Shown piece after piece: positions 15,406 through 27,667 of a stretch of 64,000 nt of DNA. The DNA lies in contig OY856409.1 in assembly GCA_963693085.1 (NCBI GenBank), positions 660,096,591 to 660,160,590 on the forward strand. Reading direction: 5' to 3'. Under the pieces are notes generated by a model. It saw nothing but the letters and a program-made list of their open reading frames with translations. It was not told where the DNA came from and searched no databases. The DNA comes from Alisma plantago-aquatica. Its lineage: Eukaryota > Streptophyta > Magnoliopsida > Alismatales > Alismataceae. The position numbers and the translations under genes are program-made. Numbering within the stretch: position 1 is the stretch's first letter; each line of letters starts with the position of its first letter.

Positions 15406-18400
15406 GTGCTCTATCTATTTGTCTGTCAGAAGAGTCCTTGACCTCTTTTCTTGGAGGACTTCTGGGTGGAGAGGAGTGAGAATTAGAATCCATCTCCAGT
15501 AGATACTTAGGGAGTTCTGGATCTAGGAAATAACACTTATCCTTTATCAGCAGCAACACATAGATGGTCTTGAGGTGATAGAAGTTTGGGTCCTGGAGAT
15601 GCATCATGTATCTGAAAATATTTCAAAGCTCCATGGTGCATAAGACGATTAAGGCGCTATTTTTGATTCTCGGGTCTTCCTAGACTTGGAAGTCCTTTAT
15701 CACATAGAAGTTCCAAATGCCACTGTGGCATTGGATGCCTTGTTTGATGATCCAATGAAGGCGGGGAGGAAGCAACTTCAGGTGGCTGTCTTCAGGATGA
15801 ATGAAGACTTGATCTCAGTGGGGGACCTCCGTAGCACAGCAGTTGAGCATTGTGACGTTGTGGGAGTGGAGATCGGCCATGTAGAAAAACTAGTACTTCC
15901 TATGCTTGTAGGGGCTAGCACCAGGTCGAGGTTGTGATCTTCTATATGTTTCAGCATATCAACCACTGACCATGAGTTATCCGCCCCTGCTAATAGTCTT
16001 CTAACCAAGGCAGGAGTGGCATTGTAAATAGGCTGCCAGCCTATCTTGAGCATGATATTCTCGATCATTGTGCTCTCCAGGACTCTAAACAAGATCTTTC
16101 CTACAACTTCTTCTGAGTGGAATACTCCTTTGAGCACTCGTCATTGTATGGAGAAGTATCCATTGCTCCATATGATGGCTTCTTCGTCAATCTACGGCCT
16201 CAGGACCATATTTAGCAACTTTTGGTCCTGGACCATCAGATAGCCAATTGCGCACCTATCAAAGTCAGCCATTGTGAAGATAGATATTTCAGATGATGCA
16301 GAAAATTAGTCATCCACCGAGTTCTTTGCTCTTGGGGTTGTGTTGCTAGTGAGCTGTACAAATCATCCCCTTCTCCTTCAGATGAGTCATCCACTAGGCT
16401 TCCAGACATTTCTTCTGTTGCTTCATTTAGCTCTAGCGGGCTTAGTGGTGCAGCTATGTCGATGTTGCGGGTGTTCCCCTATCTTGTGGGGGCCTTGTCG
16501 GCAGGTTTCTTGGTCACCTCTTCCTCGAGCACTGTCAAAGGGTTGGAGGGTCTGTTGGCGTCAGAGGAGGATGCCGAGTTGGAGGAAGAGGGTGATGAGG
16601 AGGAGGACGAAGGTGAGGATGCCGGTGGTGATGGTGACCTCTGAGATCACCTTGAGTGACGAAGGGAGTCCCTCTCATCGAGCCTTTGCTCGATGATGTC
16701 CAGGTGCTGGAGCGCTGCCTATATCGTCAGGTTCATCCCTTCTAATTAGTTGAGGAGACCAACTAGGCTCAGCAACTGATGCTCCTGTTCACCTAAACGT
16801 TGTTGGAAGGTTTGAAACTTTTGGGTTAGGGAAGAGAAAGTAGTGATGTGATTGCGTGTTACCTCCCGCAAGTTATCAAACTCAAAGCCGAAAGTGTGTC
16901 CTATAGTGGAGGGGACCGCCGACTGACTTCAACTCTTGGTGTTTCTCCTCGCATTGGTGGTGTAGCTCATTGAATGTGCATCGTTCTTCGGGGATGAGTC
17001 CACCATGATGGTGCATGAGGGCGTGGCCTCTGGGTGCGGTGTTGGTGCCTTCATAGCTGTAGTTGCCGCCTCAGCGTGGGGCTGTGGAGAAGGTGGCGAA
17101 GTAGGTGGGTGCTTGCCGACTACATGACTCCCTGCCTCATCCTCCGGGGTGACCACTGTCATTGTGGTTGGCAGTGTTGGGGTCTTCTGGACAGACCTGA
17201 GCTCGGCGTCTAGGAGCTTGATGAAGACCTCATCGCTATTGCGAGAGGCGTCCAGCCACATCAAAGTTGGGGCTGAGTCCACTACCATTACCGACAGTGT
17301 TGAAGCTGGCAACACTATGACAACTGCTTTCGAGGCCACAATGGTTGTGGTGGCCTCGATAGTGTCGATGGCCTCGAATATGGAGATGGTGGTCGACAAC
17401 TCTTGTGTAATTGTAGCAGGTGTTGTTGTAGTAGCCGCTACTGGGGTGTCATCGAGGATGACCACCGCTGACTTGTCTTGCCAAGTCAGTGTAGGTGCAG
17501 GCTCCTTTCTTGTGGTCATCCTCTCTTAGATGGTTGTCTGGGCGGTGTAAGCTGCGTCAACGGTCAGAGTTTTGACCTCTTCCATCGTGAATACTAGCTT
17601 CTCTGCATCGTAGTTGATGCATCTTGGGAGTGGTAGGAGGATGTTGGTCCTTGCGAACCTATAGAAAAGTTAGCTACCCTCCTTCTTTATAATGTTTTCC
17701 CTGGTGAGGAATTTGATATCTATTTTGTCATTACTCATGGTTCACAACAGACTGAGCGACTCCTTCATGTACCCGAGCCTGACCGCGATCAGGTTGATGA
17801 TTCCTCCCATATTGTACTCCTTGGTGGCATCCTTGATCAGGTGAAGACGCTTGAGTAGGAAGTGCCCCAAGTTGATTGGCTTGCCAGTTATAATGTACCT
17901 GATGAGGTGCAGCTTTTTAGTGTATAGGTTGCTCGTTTCATACTTGCTGAACAGTAGGCTGGCCATGATCTTGTGAACGATCTACCAAAGTAGGAGTGAA
18001 CCACAACTACCTTGCTTCCTGGCTTGAAAGAGGATTCACCTGTCAGTTTCTTTCACATCTTGACCGGGTCGAAGCCATCATTGTCCTTGATGCAGGCTCC
18101 ATTGTTGAGTAGCTCTTGCTTGGCTTCACTGGTGGAGAAGATTTTGTTGAGCCGCCTCTCTGTGATTTCATGCTTTTGATTGTAGAGGCTCCCTTGTAGC
18201 CTATCCACTCCTCCATACCTCTTTCTTTCTTCTGAGGTGTTTGGAACATGGTGGAGGGAGGAGATGAACTCCTTCGTCAACTTGATGTATGAGTTGGATA
18301 ATATAAAGTAGAGCTTTCAGAGGTCGGTGGATTCGAGGACATTTTCCAACCTATTGAAGATGACGATCTACCAAAAGGAAGCATGATGGCAGAATCAGGT

Positions 18401-18676
18401 TGGGCGATAGACCTTCACTGCCAGCTTGGTGTAGCACCTTTGGTGGTCTGCATCCCTTGGTACGAAGCACCCTAGAGAGTGGGCAAGAACTTCAGGTTCT
18501 GTCATTACAGCTGAGGCTACGCCTGTCTTGACGTGGGGCCACTTTTCAGCCTCAAAGAGCCCAACTGTTGCTAGGTTAGGGCGTTTCTAACCTGCAGTGG
18601 CCACGGTAGTGGCCTCAGGGTTGATCCTCCGACCCTGCTCATCAACTTGGATGACAATATCTTTTATGCATGCCAT
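15406..18676 (-). pseudogene. N-terminal part of the post-pol gene of ATH1 (env position), unrecognised
   Basis: A coding-like stretch follows pol, where Athila elements carry their env-like gene. A methionine at 18676 opens MACIKDIVIQVDEQGRRINP. Readable blocks, in different frames because of indels, follow: charged segments (18280-18043), a Leu/Ile-rich block with ITGKPINLGHFLLKRLHLI (about 17890), a Thr/Ser/Pro/Ala-rich linker (17519-16929), a Gln/Leu-rich probable coiled coil (about 16860-16740), an acidic Ser-rich stretch (about 16650-16560), and then the ULP1-like domain. The Leu-rich block weakly resembles the Athila ORF1-like frame of ATH2. I see no convincing signal peptide or membrane anchor, so it does not look like a classic envelope gene. 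Function unknown. Confidence 0.45.
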
Positions 18677-20158
18677 TTTTTGAAAAAGATAAACAATTCA
18701 TGTTGAATAAAAAAGGGTTATTCAGGCAAAGTTTCATCCTACCGATACGTGGGATCGTTACAAATGAAACTTAGTAAAAATGGTACCGCTCGATACGGTT
18801 TGGGTGATACCTGTGGAAAATGATATCGGGTTGCATTACGAAGCACATCGTTGGGTTTTTAACAAAACATTATAATTCTTGGCACACGACACGCAAGTGT
18901 ACGATACCAAAGAAACCCGACACATCCTTGCAGGATACATGTGATAAACAAGTATCGGGTATAAGAGAAACCGATGCACTTGTGAAGTCGGTCAGCACAA
19001 GAATGCGATACGACTGTGCGACACATATATCATGCATACCCGGGAGGGTGTCGATAGGCTCCCCCAAACTTACTCAGAGCGATAAGAAATGCATGATATA
19101 TGTATCACACAGTACATGTATCGGGCGACACAGATGGAAACTCGACACGATCAGAGCGATAGAAAAACTAAAATGATCGAAGCGATACTTATGTAAAGCG
19201 ATACGTGTTTAAAGCTTTGCCCAAAATGAGCAAGAACACGATATGAGGTGTGCGATATGGTCTAAGCGTTAATGGCACGCGATACAGATGGGCTATAGGT
19301 CTGCGCGAAATACGCTGCATGACATGGGGTTATTACCTAGTTGGGCAGAGAGATGGTCAACACGACATGGGAGGTTGGTAGGAAGGAAACCCGACACGAG
19401 AGCTAGGATGGATTTGAACAATACAAGTGATTGCGTGATACAGTAGCAGAAGCTTGGTAACTTTGGTAACCCGACACGATTAATCTCTAGTTGCTTATAT
19501 AGCCGTCCGTGAAGGAGTTTAAATGGGGACACACATCACACATGCATAAGAATCTCTTTCTAAGGCAAGGTAAAACCTTTCTAATCACGTCATGTTGTGT
19601 GATTTAGAAGGATTAGGCACGTCGTCCGTCATGGGCTACCCAGTGCGATCTTCACGCGACATGAGTTCACATGTTCATCTGATGCCTCACGGCGTGAGTG
19701 CCACTCAGAATGCGATACGCAATATGTCTGCTATACTCGAACCAAAAGGCACATGACATGGGTGCACGATACATGCCCAGTATGACTTTGACTGATACGG
19801 TAGCCGGAAATGCCAAGCATGCACGACACACCTAAGGTTCAAAAACCATAAAAACTTATTGAAACCAAAAACTAAGGTAGAAGGCACTTGACATGTAAAA
19901 CGTCACTGGCCTAAGTGTAAACCTCATCCTCAGATAGTATTACACACAAAGGTGAAAAAAAACTAAGTCGGTGGCCCAGGAAACATGAGAGTTAGTGCGC
20001 GTGGCGCGTGCACAGACTCGAGCCTTATTACAATGAAAGTGTTCAAAATGTTCTTTGAAGGAAAATGAAATCACATCCTATTATAGGAAAGTAAAGGCTT
20101 GGAATGCCTCCCAAGGAGCACTATAGTTTCTATCATTAGTTTGACATCTTCCATCTTG
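18677..20158. other. Spacer between integrase and post-pol gene, rich in GATACG/CCCGACAC words
   Basis: No consistent coding frame. The stretch 18720-19850 is packed with short words such as CGATACG, CCCGACACG and TATCGGGT. These recur in reverse orientation in the ATH1 LTR, and the composition is visibly more GC- and CpG-containing than the flanks. The last 250 bases before integrase look ordinary. Confidence 0.6.
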
Positions 20159-21349
20159 CTAGGACTCTTTAGTAGGTGCGGCTTTGACATCATCCAAGGG
20201 TAACTCAGACCTCCTTATGAAAGCTTCGTCTTCATATAATCTTTTCACCCCATGTCTGTTGACTGGGAAGACCTTCACAGGATCATCCTTGTCGTACAAC
20301 ATCATTCCCGACGGGTACATCTTTGCTGCCACAAATGCTCCTGACCAGCGAGTCTGTAGTTTCCCTAGAAAAAGTTGAATAGAAGATTTAAAGAGTAAAA
20401 CCTTATCACCTTCCTTGACATCTTTCTTCCTCAAGTGGGAATCATGCCAGACTTTTGTCCTCTGCTTGTAGATTCTTGCATTCTCATAGGTGTGAAGCCT
20501 AAGTTCTTCAATTTCTTAGAGCTGGAGGAACCTCTTCTTATCGGCTAGGGATGGATCCATATTGAGACATTTAATGGCCCAGAATGCCTTGTGCTCTAAC
20601 TCAAAAGGTAGATGACATGCTTTTCCATATATCAACCGGTACGGTGTGGTGCCAAGTGGCATCTTGTATGCTATTCTGTATGCCCAGAGAGCATTGTCCA
20701 AATTGGTTGACTAGTCCTTCTGAGATATCCCAATAGTCTTCTCTAGAATATGCTTGATCTTCCTGTTTGAGACTTTAACTTGACCAAACATTTGTGGATG
20801 ATATGGCATAACAACCTTATGTCAAACCCCATACCTTCAAAGAAGTGACTCAAACTGCCTTTTAACAAAATGTGATCCAGCATCACTGATCACCGTTCGA
20901 GGGACTCCAAATCTTGGGAGGATTATCTTTGTAAAGAGCTTTATAATAGACTTTCCATCACATGTGGTAGTGAGTATGGCTTCTACCCACTTGGAGACAT
21001 AGTCTACTGCAAGTAGAATGTACTGGAAACCATATGATGAAGGGAAAAGTACCATGTAGTCGATCCCCCATACCTCAAAGATTTCCACTTCAATCCATTC
21101 AGACGTAGGCATCTCATTCCCACAGGAAATATTACTGGTTCTCTGGCACTCACTGCAGGCCTTGACATAGGCATGGGCATCCTTGAAAAGGGTGGGCCAA
21201 TAGAAACCAAACTGGAGAACCTTGGCTGCAGTTCTTTCAGCTCCCAAGTGTCCTCCATAGGGAGAGGAGTGACACTCAAACAAAATTTTTGGGGCTTCAT
21301 ATTTGGGTATACATCGCTTGTAGAGGCTATCAGCGCAATGCCTAAACAA
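20159..21349 (-). pseudogene. ATH1 integrase
   Basis: The integrase would insert the cDNA into host chromatin. The N-terminal HHCC zinc motif is visible (CHSSPYGGHLG followed by a Cys pair in ACSECQR). The catalytic core follows: first Asp in WGIDYM (about 21060), second Asp in VISDAGSHF (about 20880). The third acidic residue is replaced: the segment reads GQVKVSNRKIK (about 20790), where related elements have Glu after GQV. The C-terminus runs to 20159 through [18 protein letters not shown] and a basic tail. In-frame stops lie near 20837, 20702 and 20516. Phase is the same as gag. Lys for the catalytic Glu means no strand transfer activity is expected. Confidence 0.9.
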
Positions 21350-21559
21350 CAGAGGGTCATCCCAATAATAGTTCTTCAGATCAGAGAAGAATTTCTTCTT
21401 CTGATTATAAGATATTTCTGGGGGTAGTTGTTTGCAGGCAAGGTAGTTGTAGATATTAGCGTACTAGGGTCCTTCTAGATTGGACATTTGGGAAACATAG
21501 AATGCCTCATCAGTGTAGCTTTCATTGATCGGAAACGGGTGGTCATCCTCCACTCTAAT

Positions 21560-21973
21560 CCTGGATAGGTGGTCAGCAACCACGTTCTTAGTACCCTTCT
21601 TGTCGACAATCTCATGATCAAACTCCTACAACAACAATTCCCAATGCAACAACCTAGGCTTAGGATATTTCTTTTGCATCAGATACTTGATGGCTTTGTG
21701 GTCCGTGTGATCAATCACCTTGGAGCCCACAAGGTAAGAACAAAACTTGTCAAATGTGTAGATAATGGACAACATATCCTTCTCGGTGGTGGTGTAATTC
21801 ATCAAGGCCTCATCTAATGTTTTACTGGCATAGAAGATCATGTGATGCTTTTTGTCCTTCTTTTGAGCAAGGACTGCGCCTATAGAAAAATCACTAGCGT
21901 CACACATAAGCTTGAATGGAAGGTTCCAGTCAGGTGATTGGATAATGGGTGCTGGTGCTAGAGCATCTTTCAA
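21560..21973 (-). pseudogene. ATH1 RNase H
   Basis: RNase H of Ty3/gypsy type removes the RNA template during reverse transcription. Motifs visible in order: [16 protein letters not shown] (catalytic Asp), [12 protein letters not shown] (Glu), [10 protein letters not shown] (Asp), and the C-terminal VVADHLSRI that links to integrase. An in-frame stop follows HWELLL at about 21626. Phase matches gag. Confidence 0.9.
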
Positions 21974-22760
21974 GGTGGAGAATTCTGTGAGGCATTCTTA
22001 TGTGAAATCGAACTTCACATCCTTCATCAATAGATTGGACAATGACTTTGCAATCTTTGAGAAGTCCTTGATAAACCTTCTATAGTAGCCAGCATGCCCT
22101 AAGAAGCTTCTGACTCCTATCACAAATGTGGGTGGAGGGAGCTTTGCAATTGCTTCTACCTTGGACTGATCAACTTCAATGCCTTTATTGGATACTTTAT
22201 GTCCTAGAACAATACCTTCCTTTACCATAAAATGACACTTTTACCAATTAAGGGTGAGACTCTGTTCTTCACCTCTTCATTACCAAAGATAGATTATTCA
22301 TGCAATCATCAAAAGAGATTCCATAGACGCTGAAGTCATACATGAAGACTTCCATCTTATCTTCTATGAAATAAGCAAAGATAGCGTTCATGCACCACTG
22401 AAAGGTTGCGGGTGCGTTACAGAGCCCAAAGGGCATTCTTCTAAAAGCAAAGGTTCCATAAATGTAGGTGAAGGTAGTCTTTTCTTGATCGTCTGGATGA
22501 ATGGGGATTTATTAGAACCCCGAGTACCCATCCAACTAGCAAAGGTACAGATGGTGAGCCAGACGCTCAAGCATCTGGTCAATGAACTTGAGAGGGAAGT
22601 GATCTTTATGGGTGGCAATGTTTAACTTTATGTAGTCCATACACATCCACCAGCCACTAACGGTCTTGGTTGCAACTTCAATCCCACTTTCTCCCTTGAT
22701 TAATGTGATACCTCTCTTCTTAGGGACTACTTGAATGGGGCTCACCCATGTATGATCACT
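21974..22760 (-). pseudogene. ATH1 reverse transcriptase
   Basis: The RT synthesises the cDNA from the element RNA. Conserved Athila RT blocks are readable: SPIQVVPKKRG, CMDYIKLNIATHKDHFPL, FIDQMLERL, then near 22336 the catalytic loop, then GIVLGHKVSNKGIEVD and LGHAGYYRRFI. The catalytic pair, normally Phe-Met-Asp-Asp in this clade, reads FMYD, so one essential Asp is lost. The stretch 22536-22745 is out of phase with the rest and 22262-22520 carries further indels, so no full-length RT could be made. Downstream it returns to the gag phase. Confidence 0.92.
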
Positions 22761-23572
22761 GATGGCATAGATGATCCCTGCATCATGGAGTTTTATAACT
22801 TCTTTTCTAACTACCTCTCACAATATTTCATTTAGCTTCTGTTGCGGCTGGGCATAGGGTTTGGAACTTTCTTCAAGATGGATTATGTGCATACACACAG
22901 AAGGGCTGATGCCCCTTAAGTGTCCAATCGAGTAACCTAAGGCCTTTCTTCATAGCTTCAGCTCTACCAGTAGCTGTTCCTTCTGATCGTAAGTTAGTTC
23001 CGAGTTGATAATAATTGGATTCATTCTTTCTTCATCCAAGAATCTGTACTCCAAACCTTTTGGCAAAACTCTTAGTTCAGGCAGGGTCTTCCTCTCTGAT
23101 CTCTTCGTAGTGTAGCATATATCATCGTCTCAACTGGGCCATCTGCTTCAGATAGGTCTTTGGCATCCAGAAATACCAAGAGTTCTTTCACCTCTGGGTC
23201 TTCGACCACCTGTGCATTTCCAACTAAGGCGCGCATCAGTGGGTCCACCATAGCCTTTTCCTACCTTACCTCATCGTAGAGTTGCTGATAACTTTCGATG
23301 AAGTAAGAAGACTCAAAGAATGAGGGGGCTTTCATGCAGTCACAGATGTTGAAGTCGATATTCTCTCATCCAACTTTGATTTTTATCATCCCTGCCTCCA
23401 CGTCGATGAGCGCTCTGCCGGTTGCAAGGAAGGGTCACCCAAAAATCATTGGGCAGTTGGGATCTTCCAAGGTGTCCATCAGAACGATGTCATAGGGTAT
23501 AAAGAACCACCCAACCCTAATGGGCACATCTTCCACCACTCCAACATGCCTTGTGAAGGTGTGGTCTGCTAG
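22761..23572 (-). pseudogene. ATH1 protease C-terminal part and protease-RT linker
   Basis: Continues in the gag phase. Readable segments include LADHTFTRHVGVVEDVPI, a PMIFG block, and PFLATGRALIDVEAG (about 23430-23390), the conserved C-terminal motif of the Athila-type aspartic protease domain. The remainder to RT is a variable linker with several stops. No separate function is assigned. Confidence 0.75.
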
Positions 23573-24157
23573 CTAGATTCTCATATTTATACTTACTATG
23601 TCAGTAAGTCCCAACCTCTTTGTAAGCGACAATGGCATCAAGCTAATGCTCTCTCCTAGGTTTGCTAGACCTTTACGGGTCATGTTGTCTCTGACTTGGA
23701 AGGGAATGACAAAGGCGCCATGATCTTTCTTCTTAGAAGGCATACTTGCCTTAACAAAAGAACTAGACATATGTGCTAGCTTCATGGTTTCAACATATTC
23801 TCCTCTTTTCTTCCTTGAAATCAAGTCCTTGAGAAACTTTGCATAGGTGGGCATTTCCTCAATGGCATCCAAGAAAGGGATGTCGAGGTGCAACTTCTTC
23901 ACGGTAGCCATGAACTTCTCATACCTTCTCTTTAATTGAGATTTCACTAGCTTGTGCGGGAAAGGTATGCAGGGTGCATACCTATCTAGATGCTCCTCAT
24001 AAGTTGCTTCGTCACCTTCTTTCACTGTTACTTTCTTTCGCTTTGTGGGAACTTCTGCTGATTCCTTGGGGGTTACATCCTTGGCTAGTGTTATTGTTGT
24101 TGTTTCTCTCTTCTCATCAACTGAGTGTATCACTGTTCGTGACCTCAAGATGGCCAT
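23573..24157 (-). pseudogene. ATH1 gag C-terminus and aspartic protease
   Basis: This 194-codon open stretch is typical of the Athila gag-protease junction. It contains YAPCIPFPHKL, KKLHLDIPFLDAIEEMP, YAKFLKDLISRKKR and the protease active-site block. The active site reads LANLGESISLMPLSL (about 23650), where the family has an Asp-Leu-Gly-Ala-Ser core. Asp is replaced by Asn and Ala by Glu, so catalysis is lost. The phase equals that of gag upstream, consistent with a single gag-pol frame. Confidence 0.88.
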
Positions 24158-25504
24158 CTTTGTGGTTTCATTTCCTTACGGGCTTGTCTCAGTGTTGGAC
24201 GGGAATCACCCTACCTGATGGTTGATACTTTGCACTAGTCTTTCCAGCTACTGGTCTATCTACTTGTTGTGCTGCTAGAGCTCCCCGATCTGAGTCGAGA
24301 AACCTCCCATTTGTTGTTGCATTAATTTGAGCAATGTCGTGCTTTCCATGAAACTTTTGTGCAACTTCTCATTCAGATCATTCTATTTCTTGGCAAAGGA
24401 CATTAACTTAGTCATCATCGATGGTCACCATTGCTGACCTTGCTGGGCATTTAGGTAGCTTCATGGTTGTTGGAAACCTATTTGGTGTTGATGATTCTGC
24501 TATCCTCCTAAAGGGGCTCCACCTACCAGCTGGTGAGAGTTTTTAGCCATGTTGGTAATTTTATACGAGAATCTGAGATGGTTAGGACGTCGATACTGGA
24601 CATAACTCACATTCTCTGTACTTTTGTCGTCAAGCTCGCTCTGCACGTACGTGTGTGGGAAGAAGTCGAAAAGATGGTCGGGCTCTCCGCATGTGACACA
24701 GCTCCTGACCGCTTCTTGTAAAACTTTGCCTTTATAGCTCTGCTCCTTCAAGGTTTGAACGTCAGTCACTATTTTTTCCAGCTTGGTGGCCATCGCTTCC
24801 ATCACTTTTGATTCTCTAGGGGTAGAGTGACTCATCGACTCTCTATCATATTCACTGTCCTGTTGATTTATGGCCATATTGTATATAATCTCCCTGGCTC
24901 TTTGGGCATTGAGCCCCAAGTAATCACTGCCCGCTACAACATTCAAGGATTTCCTTTCTCTGATGCATAGCCCATTGTAGAAGGTGGTGATCATCTTGGG
25001 CTCAGAAAAACCATGGTGCGGGCACTCTCTCTGATAGCCTTAGAATCTCTCCCAGGTTTCATGCAGGTTCTCTAAAACCTTCTGTGAGAATCTGGTTATC
25101 TTCTTTTGGCATTTTATCATTCTCTCTATAGGGAAGAACTTGGAAATAAAAGCATTGGCTAGATGCTCCCAGTCGGGGAGGCTCCCATCTTGGATACTTG
25201 TGTACCATTCCCGAGCTTTGTCCCTCGAGGAGAAATGAAAGCAATAGGTGTAGATGTAAGATATTGGGACCCTGTTAATCTTGAAGGTCTTACATGTTCT
25301 CTTAAACGTCATAATATGGTTGTATGGATTATCTTCACTCATGTTTCCCCCAAACCAGTTGTGTTGTAGTAGCTGGAGAAAGCAATGCTTCAGCTCAAAG
25401 TTAGCCACATTGAGCGGTTGCTCCACCACTGGGTTCCTTTCCTCATTTGCCCTAACTTGTACAAAGGAACGAAGAGACTGAGCTTCAGGCACTTGTTCAG
25501 CCAT
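24158..25504 (-). pseudogene. ATH1 gag (Retrotrans_gag, PF03732 type)
   Basis: Gag forms the virus-like particle and binds the RNA. The start is the Met at 25504, about 185 bp inside the primer site. The capsid-like block FELKHCFLQLL..NWFGG...EDNPYNHI and FISKFFPIERM..CQKKI match the family. In WERF-stop-GYQREC an in-frame TAA stands at 25040. A zinc-knuckle remnant CVTCGEPDHLFDFFP (about 24640) has lost its last Cys (Phe instead). A Gln/Leu-rich coiled segment (about 24340-24250) follows, broken by stops. Everything stays in one phase. Confidence 0.88.
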
Positions 25505-25688
25505 TGCTTGTTAGACACAGGAGGGTAAGAACAGATGAAGAAGTACCTGAAAAGAAGAGATGTAGAAGTGTGAGGGTGTTATAAAAACTATGTGCAGTAC
25601 ATATCTATAGTATTATATGCATATGTAAAAGGTTTTTGGCAAAGTGCAAGTAAAACTCAAGGTTTAGAACGGTATTCATTGCCGAGTC

Positions 25689-25706
25689 TCCCCAATAACA
25701 GTGCCA
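25689..25706 (-). promoter_or_regulatory. ATH1 primer binding site (tRNA-Asp type)
   Basis: On the minus strand, six bases after the 5' LTR, the sequence reads TGGCACTGTTATTGGGGA. This is a decayed version of the complement of the plant tRNA-Asp 3' end (TGGCGCCGTTGCCGGG), the usual primer of Athila elements. ATH2 has the same type of site. Confidence 0.8.
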
Positions 25707-25712
25707 AAAAGT

Positions 25713-27667
25713 TGATAAGCTGTAAACGTGGGTCCAAAATGGAGACATGTCTAGGTCATCGAATTTAGTAATTTATAATACCCAAATGTTTAAGACTCCT
25801 ACAACTAGCACAAGGTCAGAGTAGTTTGGGTTCGAACGCAGGGACTAGGAGAACAACACTTTGGAACTCCAGTTTTACTTGTCTAAGCAAGTCGAAAAGT
25901 TGAAGGATTAAGGTTTGTTGTAATGAGAAAGAATCGTAAAGAATTAGATTAAAATCTATCTCTAAGAGGAGTTTCCAGAAAGATTAAAGCTTTGGATGTT
26001 TTGGGTTTTTAGCAGTTTTTATGATAGTTTTTGTATATAGGATACCGAGGAGATAAAACTACCTTTGAAGCATAGCACGAAGGAAGAAAACCTAATCGTA
26101 ACAAGCGGCAACAACCTACATCCAATGCCTTTTCTCTCAAAGAAGATGCCAACTAGCCATACACTAAGTTCCCTCTCTCAAGGGTAGCAGACGTGGACTC
26201 GTGCAGAAAGATAAGATGGGCTCAACTCTAATTCAAGGTACTCTCGTACACCTAAATCAGACCAAGCTCTAGAAGTTTACAACATCCTTTTCTTGAAGGA
26301 GTCAAAACAAGAAACACAATTCAATAGCTAGTCAAAAGTGTGAATCAGAAAGAAGAAACTAGAACTCAGATTCCAGAAAGAGATCGTCCAACGGAATAAA
26401 GCCATACATAGAATGATATAAGATAAACTCCACATATTCCAATAATCATAAAGAAACATAATGGTATAGTTATAATGTTGTAATTAAATGGAAGTAAATG
26501 TTGTAAAGGGAAGATAAGTATCGATCTCCTTGATTTAGGAGATCGAAGTACACAACAATAGACACCTAAGATAATGCTAACCCGGTACCGAATAAGGGCC
26601 ATATTAGGATACAACCTTGTCAGGTCCTTGACCATGTTGGGTCATGGACCGTGATGGGTAAGGGTCGTATCGGGATATGGCCTCCACCCGATATGGTCAT
26701 GTCGGGATGCTGGCCGTGTCGGGCTACAGCCATGACAGGTATAGACTGTATCGGGTTGGGTCCTGTGTCAGGTTAGGATACATATCGGGTTAACATTATC
26801 TTGAGGCTCTCGGGTTCTTCATGTCGGATATAGGTGGGCAAGCCGTCTCAGGTTGAACCCCAGATAGGAACCTGACATTGTTGAAGTGGCCTTAAGGATC
26901 ATATCATGCTGCTCGTGGCTCCCAGAACAGTTTCTAAGTGAACTCCTCCCATCCCTCTCGGGATGGGGTGTTCTCACCTAGTTAATGCTCGACGGGCTCC
27001 TTGGGGCTCGACACAACTAGCTACTTTACTCTAGGGGTTAGCTCTCGTAGGGTCTGTCCCGTCCCATCATAGGCTTGTAGCTGTTATTTATAAGCAGCGA
27101 GTTGATGGGTGTTGTAGCTTTTATTGTCCCACATGTCTTTCATTCGTGGATCCATTCTTGAGGCTTCAAGAGGGGCCGCATATGGTTGTCGTCCGTCACA
27201 CGTGTCGATCCATGAACATGTCGGGAAGCGAGTGCATCGCGTACAACTGTGGTGAGTTGGAGCCTTGTCGGGTTGCTGCACTGAGGGGTGGCTGTGTCAG
27301 GTAACAACCTCGTTAGTTTGTGAACCGCGATGAGTTAAGCACCATATCAGGTAGAGAGTTATAGTAGAAAGGGATTCCCACATGACACGCCCGCGTTGGG
27401 TTGCCATCGTAGCGGGTGGCGACCGTGATGGGTAAAAGGGGCGTGTCAGCCTCGCGAGCTACCGGGATGGAGCGTGGACTTCGTTGCTGATGGGCCTGAT
27501 GGGCCCATTGGCGCTTCTTTTATTGTGGAAAAGTAGGAAATATTTTTAGGTGCGTAGTGGGCATAATTTCTTCACAATGAATAAAATAAAACGGAGAGGA
27601 AGTTAGGTTTGGAGGCTATTTTGGTAATAAAATGTAAGCTCTAGTAGCCATAAAATGGGTGTTATCA
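25713..27667 (-). repeat. ATH1 5' LTR
   Basis: It is 1955 bp, starts TGATAAGC and ends GTTATCA, with a minus-strand TATA box at 27084-27094. It is collinear with the left LTR with scattered substitutions and small indels. TCGGGT-type words cluster at 26580-27430. Confidence 0.95.
27084..27094 (-). promoter_or_regulatory. TATA box of ATH1 5' LTR
   Basis: The minus strand reads CTTATAAATAA within the GC-richer half of the LTR. It is conserved in position with the 3' LTR box. Confidence 0.65.

Larger units (their letters stand above)
11650..27667 (-). mobile_element. ATH1: complete Athila-like Ty3/gypsy retrotransposon, about 16 kb, defective
   Basis: Two collinear LTRs, each starting TGATAAG and ending GTTATCA, a tRNA-Asp-type primer site, and gag-protease-RT-RNase H-integrase in that order on the minus strand, all bracketed by GGTCT. 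Codon phase is conserved from the gag start at 25504 to the integrase end at 20159, except for a shifted stretch in RT. This indicates one ancestral gag-pol polyprotein. The interior (about 12.1 kb) is long because a 4 kb second gene and a non-coding spacer lie 3' of pol. The LTRs differ at roughly one base in ten over the first 200 positions by eye, so the insertion is old. ATH1 sits inside the E1 element. Confidence 0.95.

Noticed and set aside
17149..17529. 126-codon plus-strand frame within ATH1
   Set aside because: Antisense to the Thr/Ser/Pro-rich linker of the post-pol gene. Low complexity on both strands.
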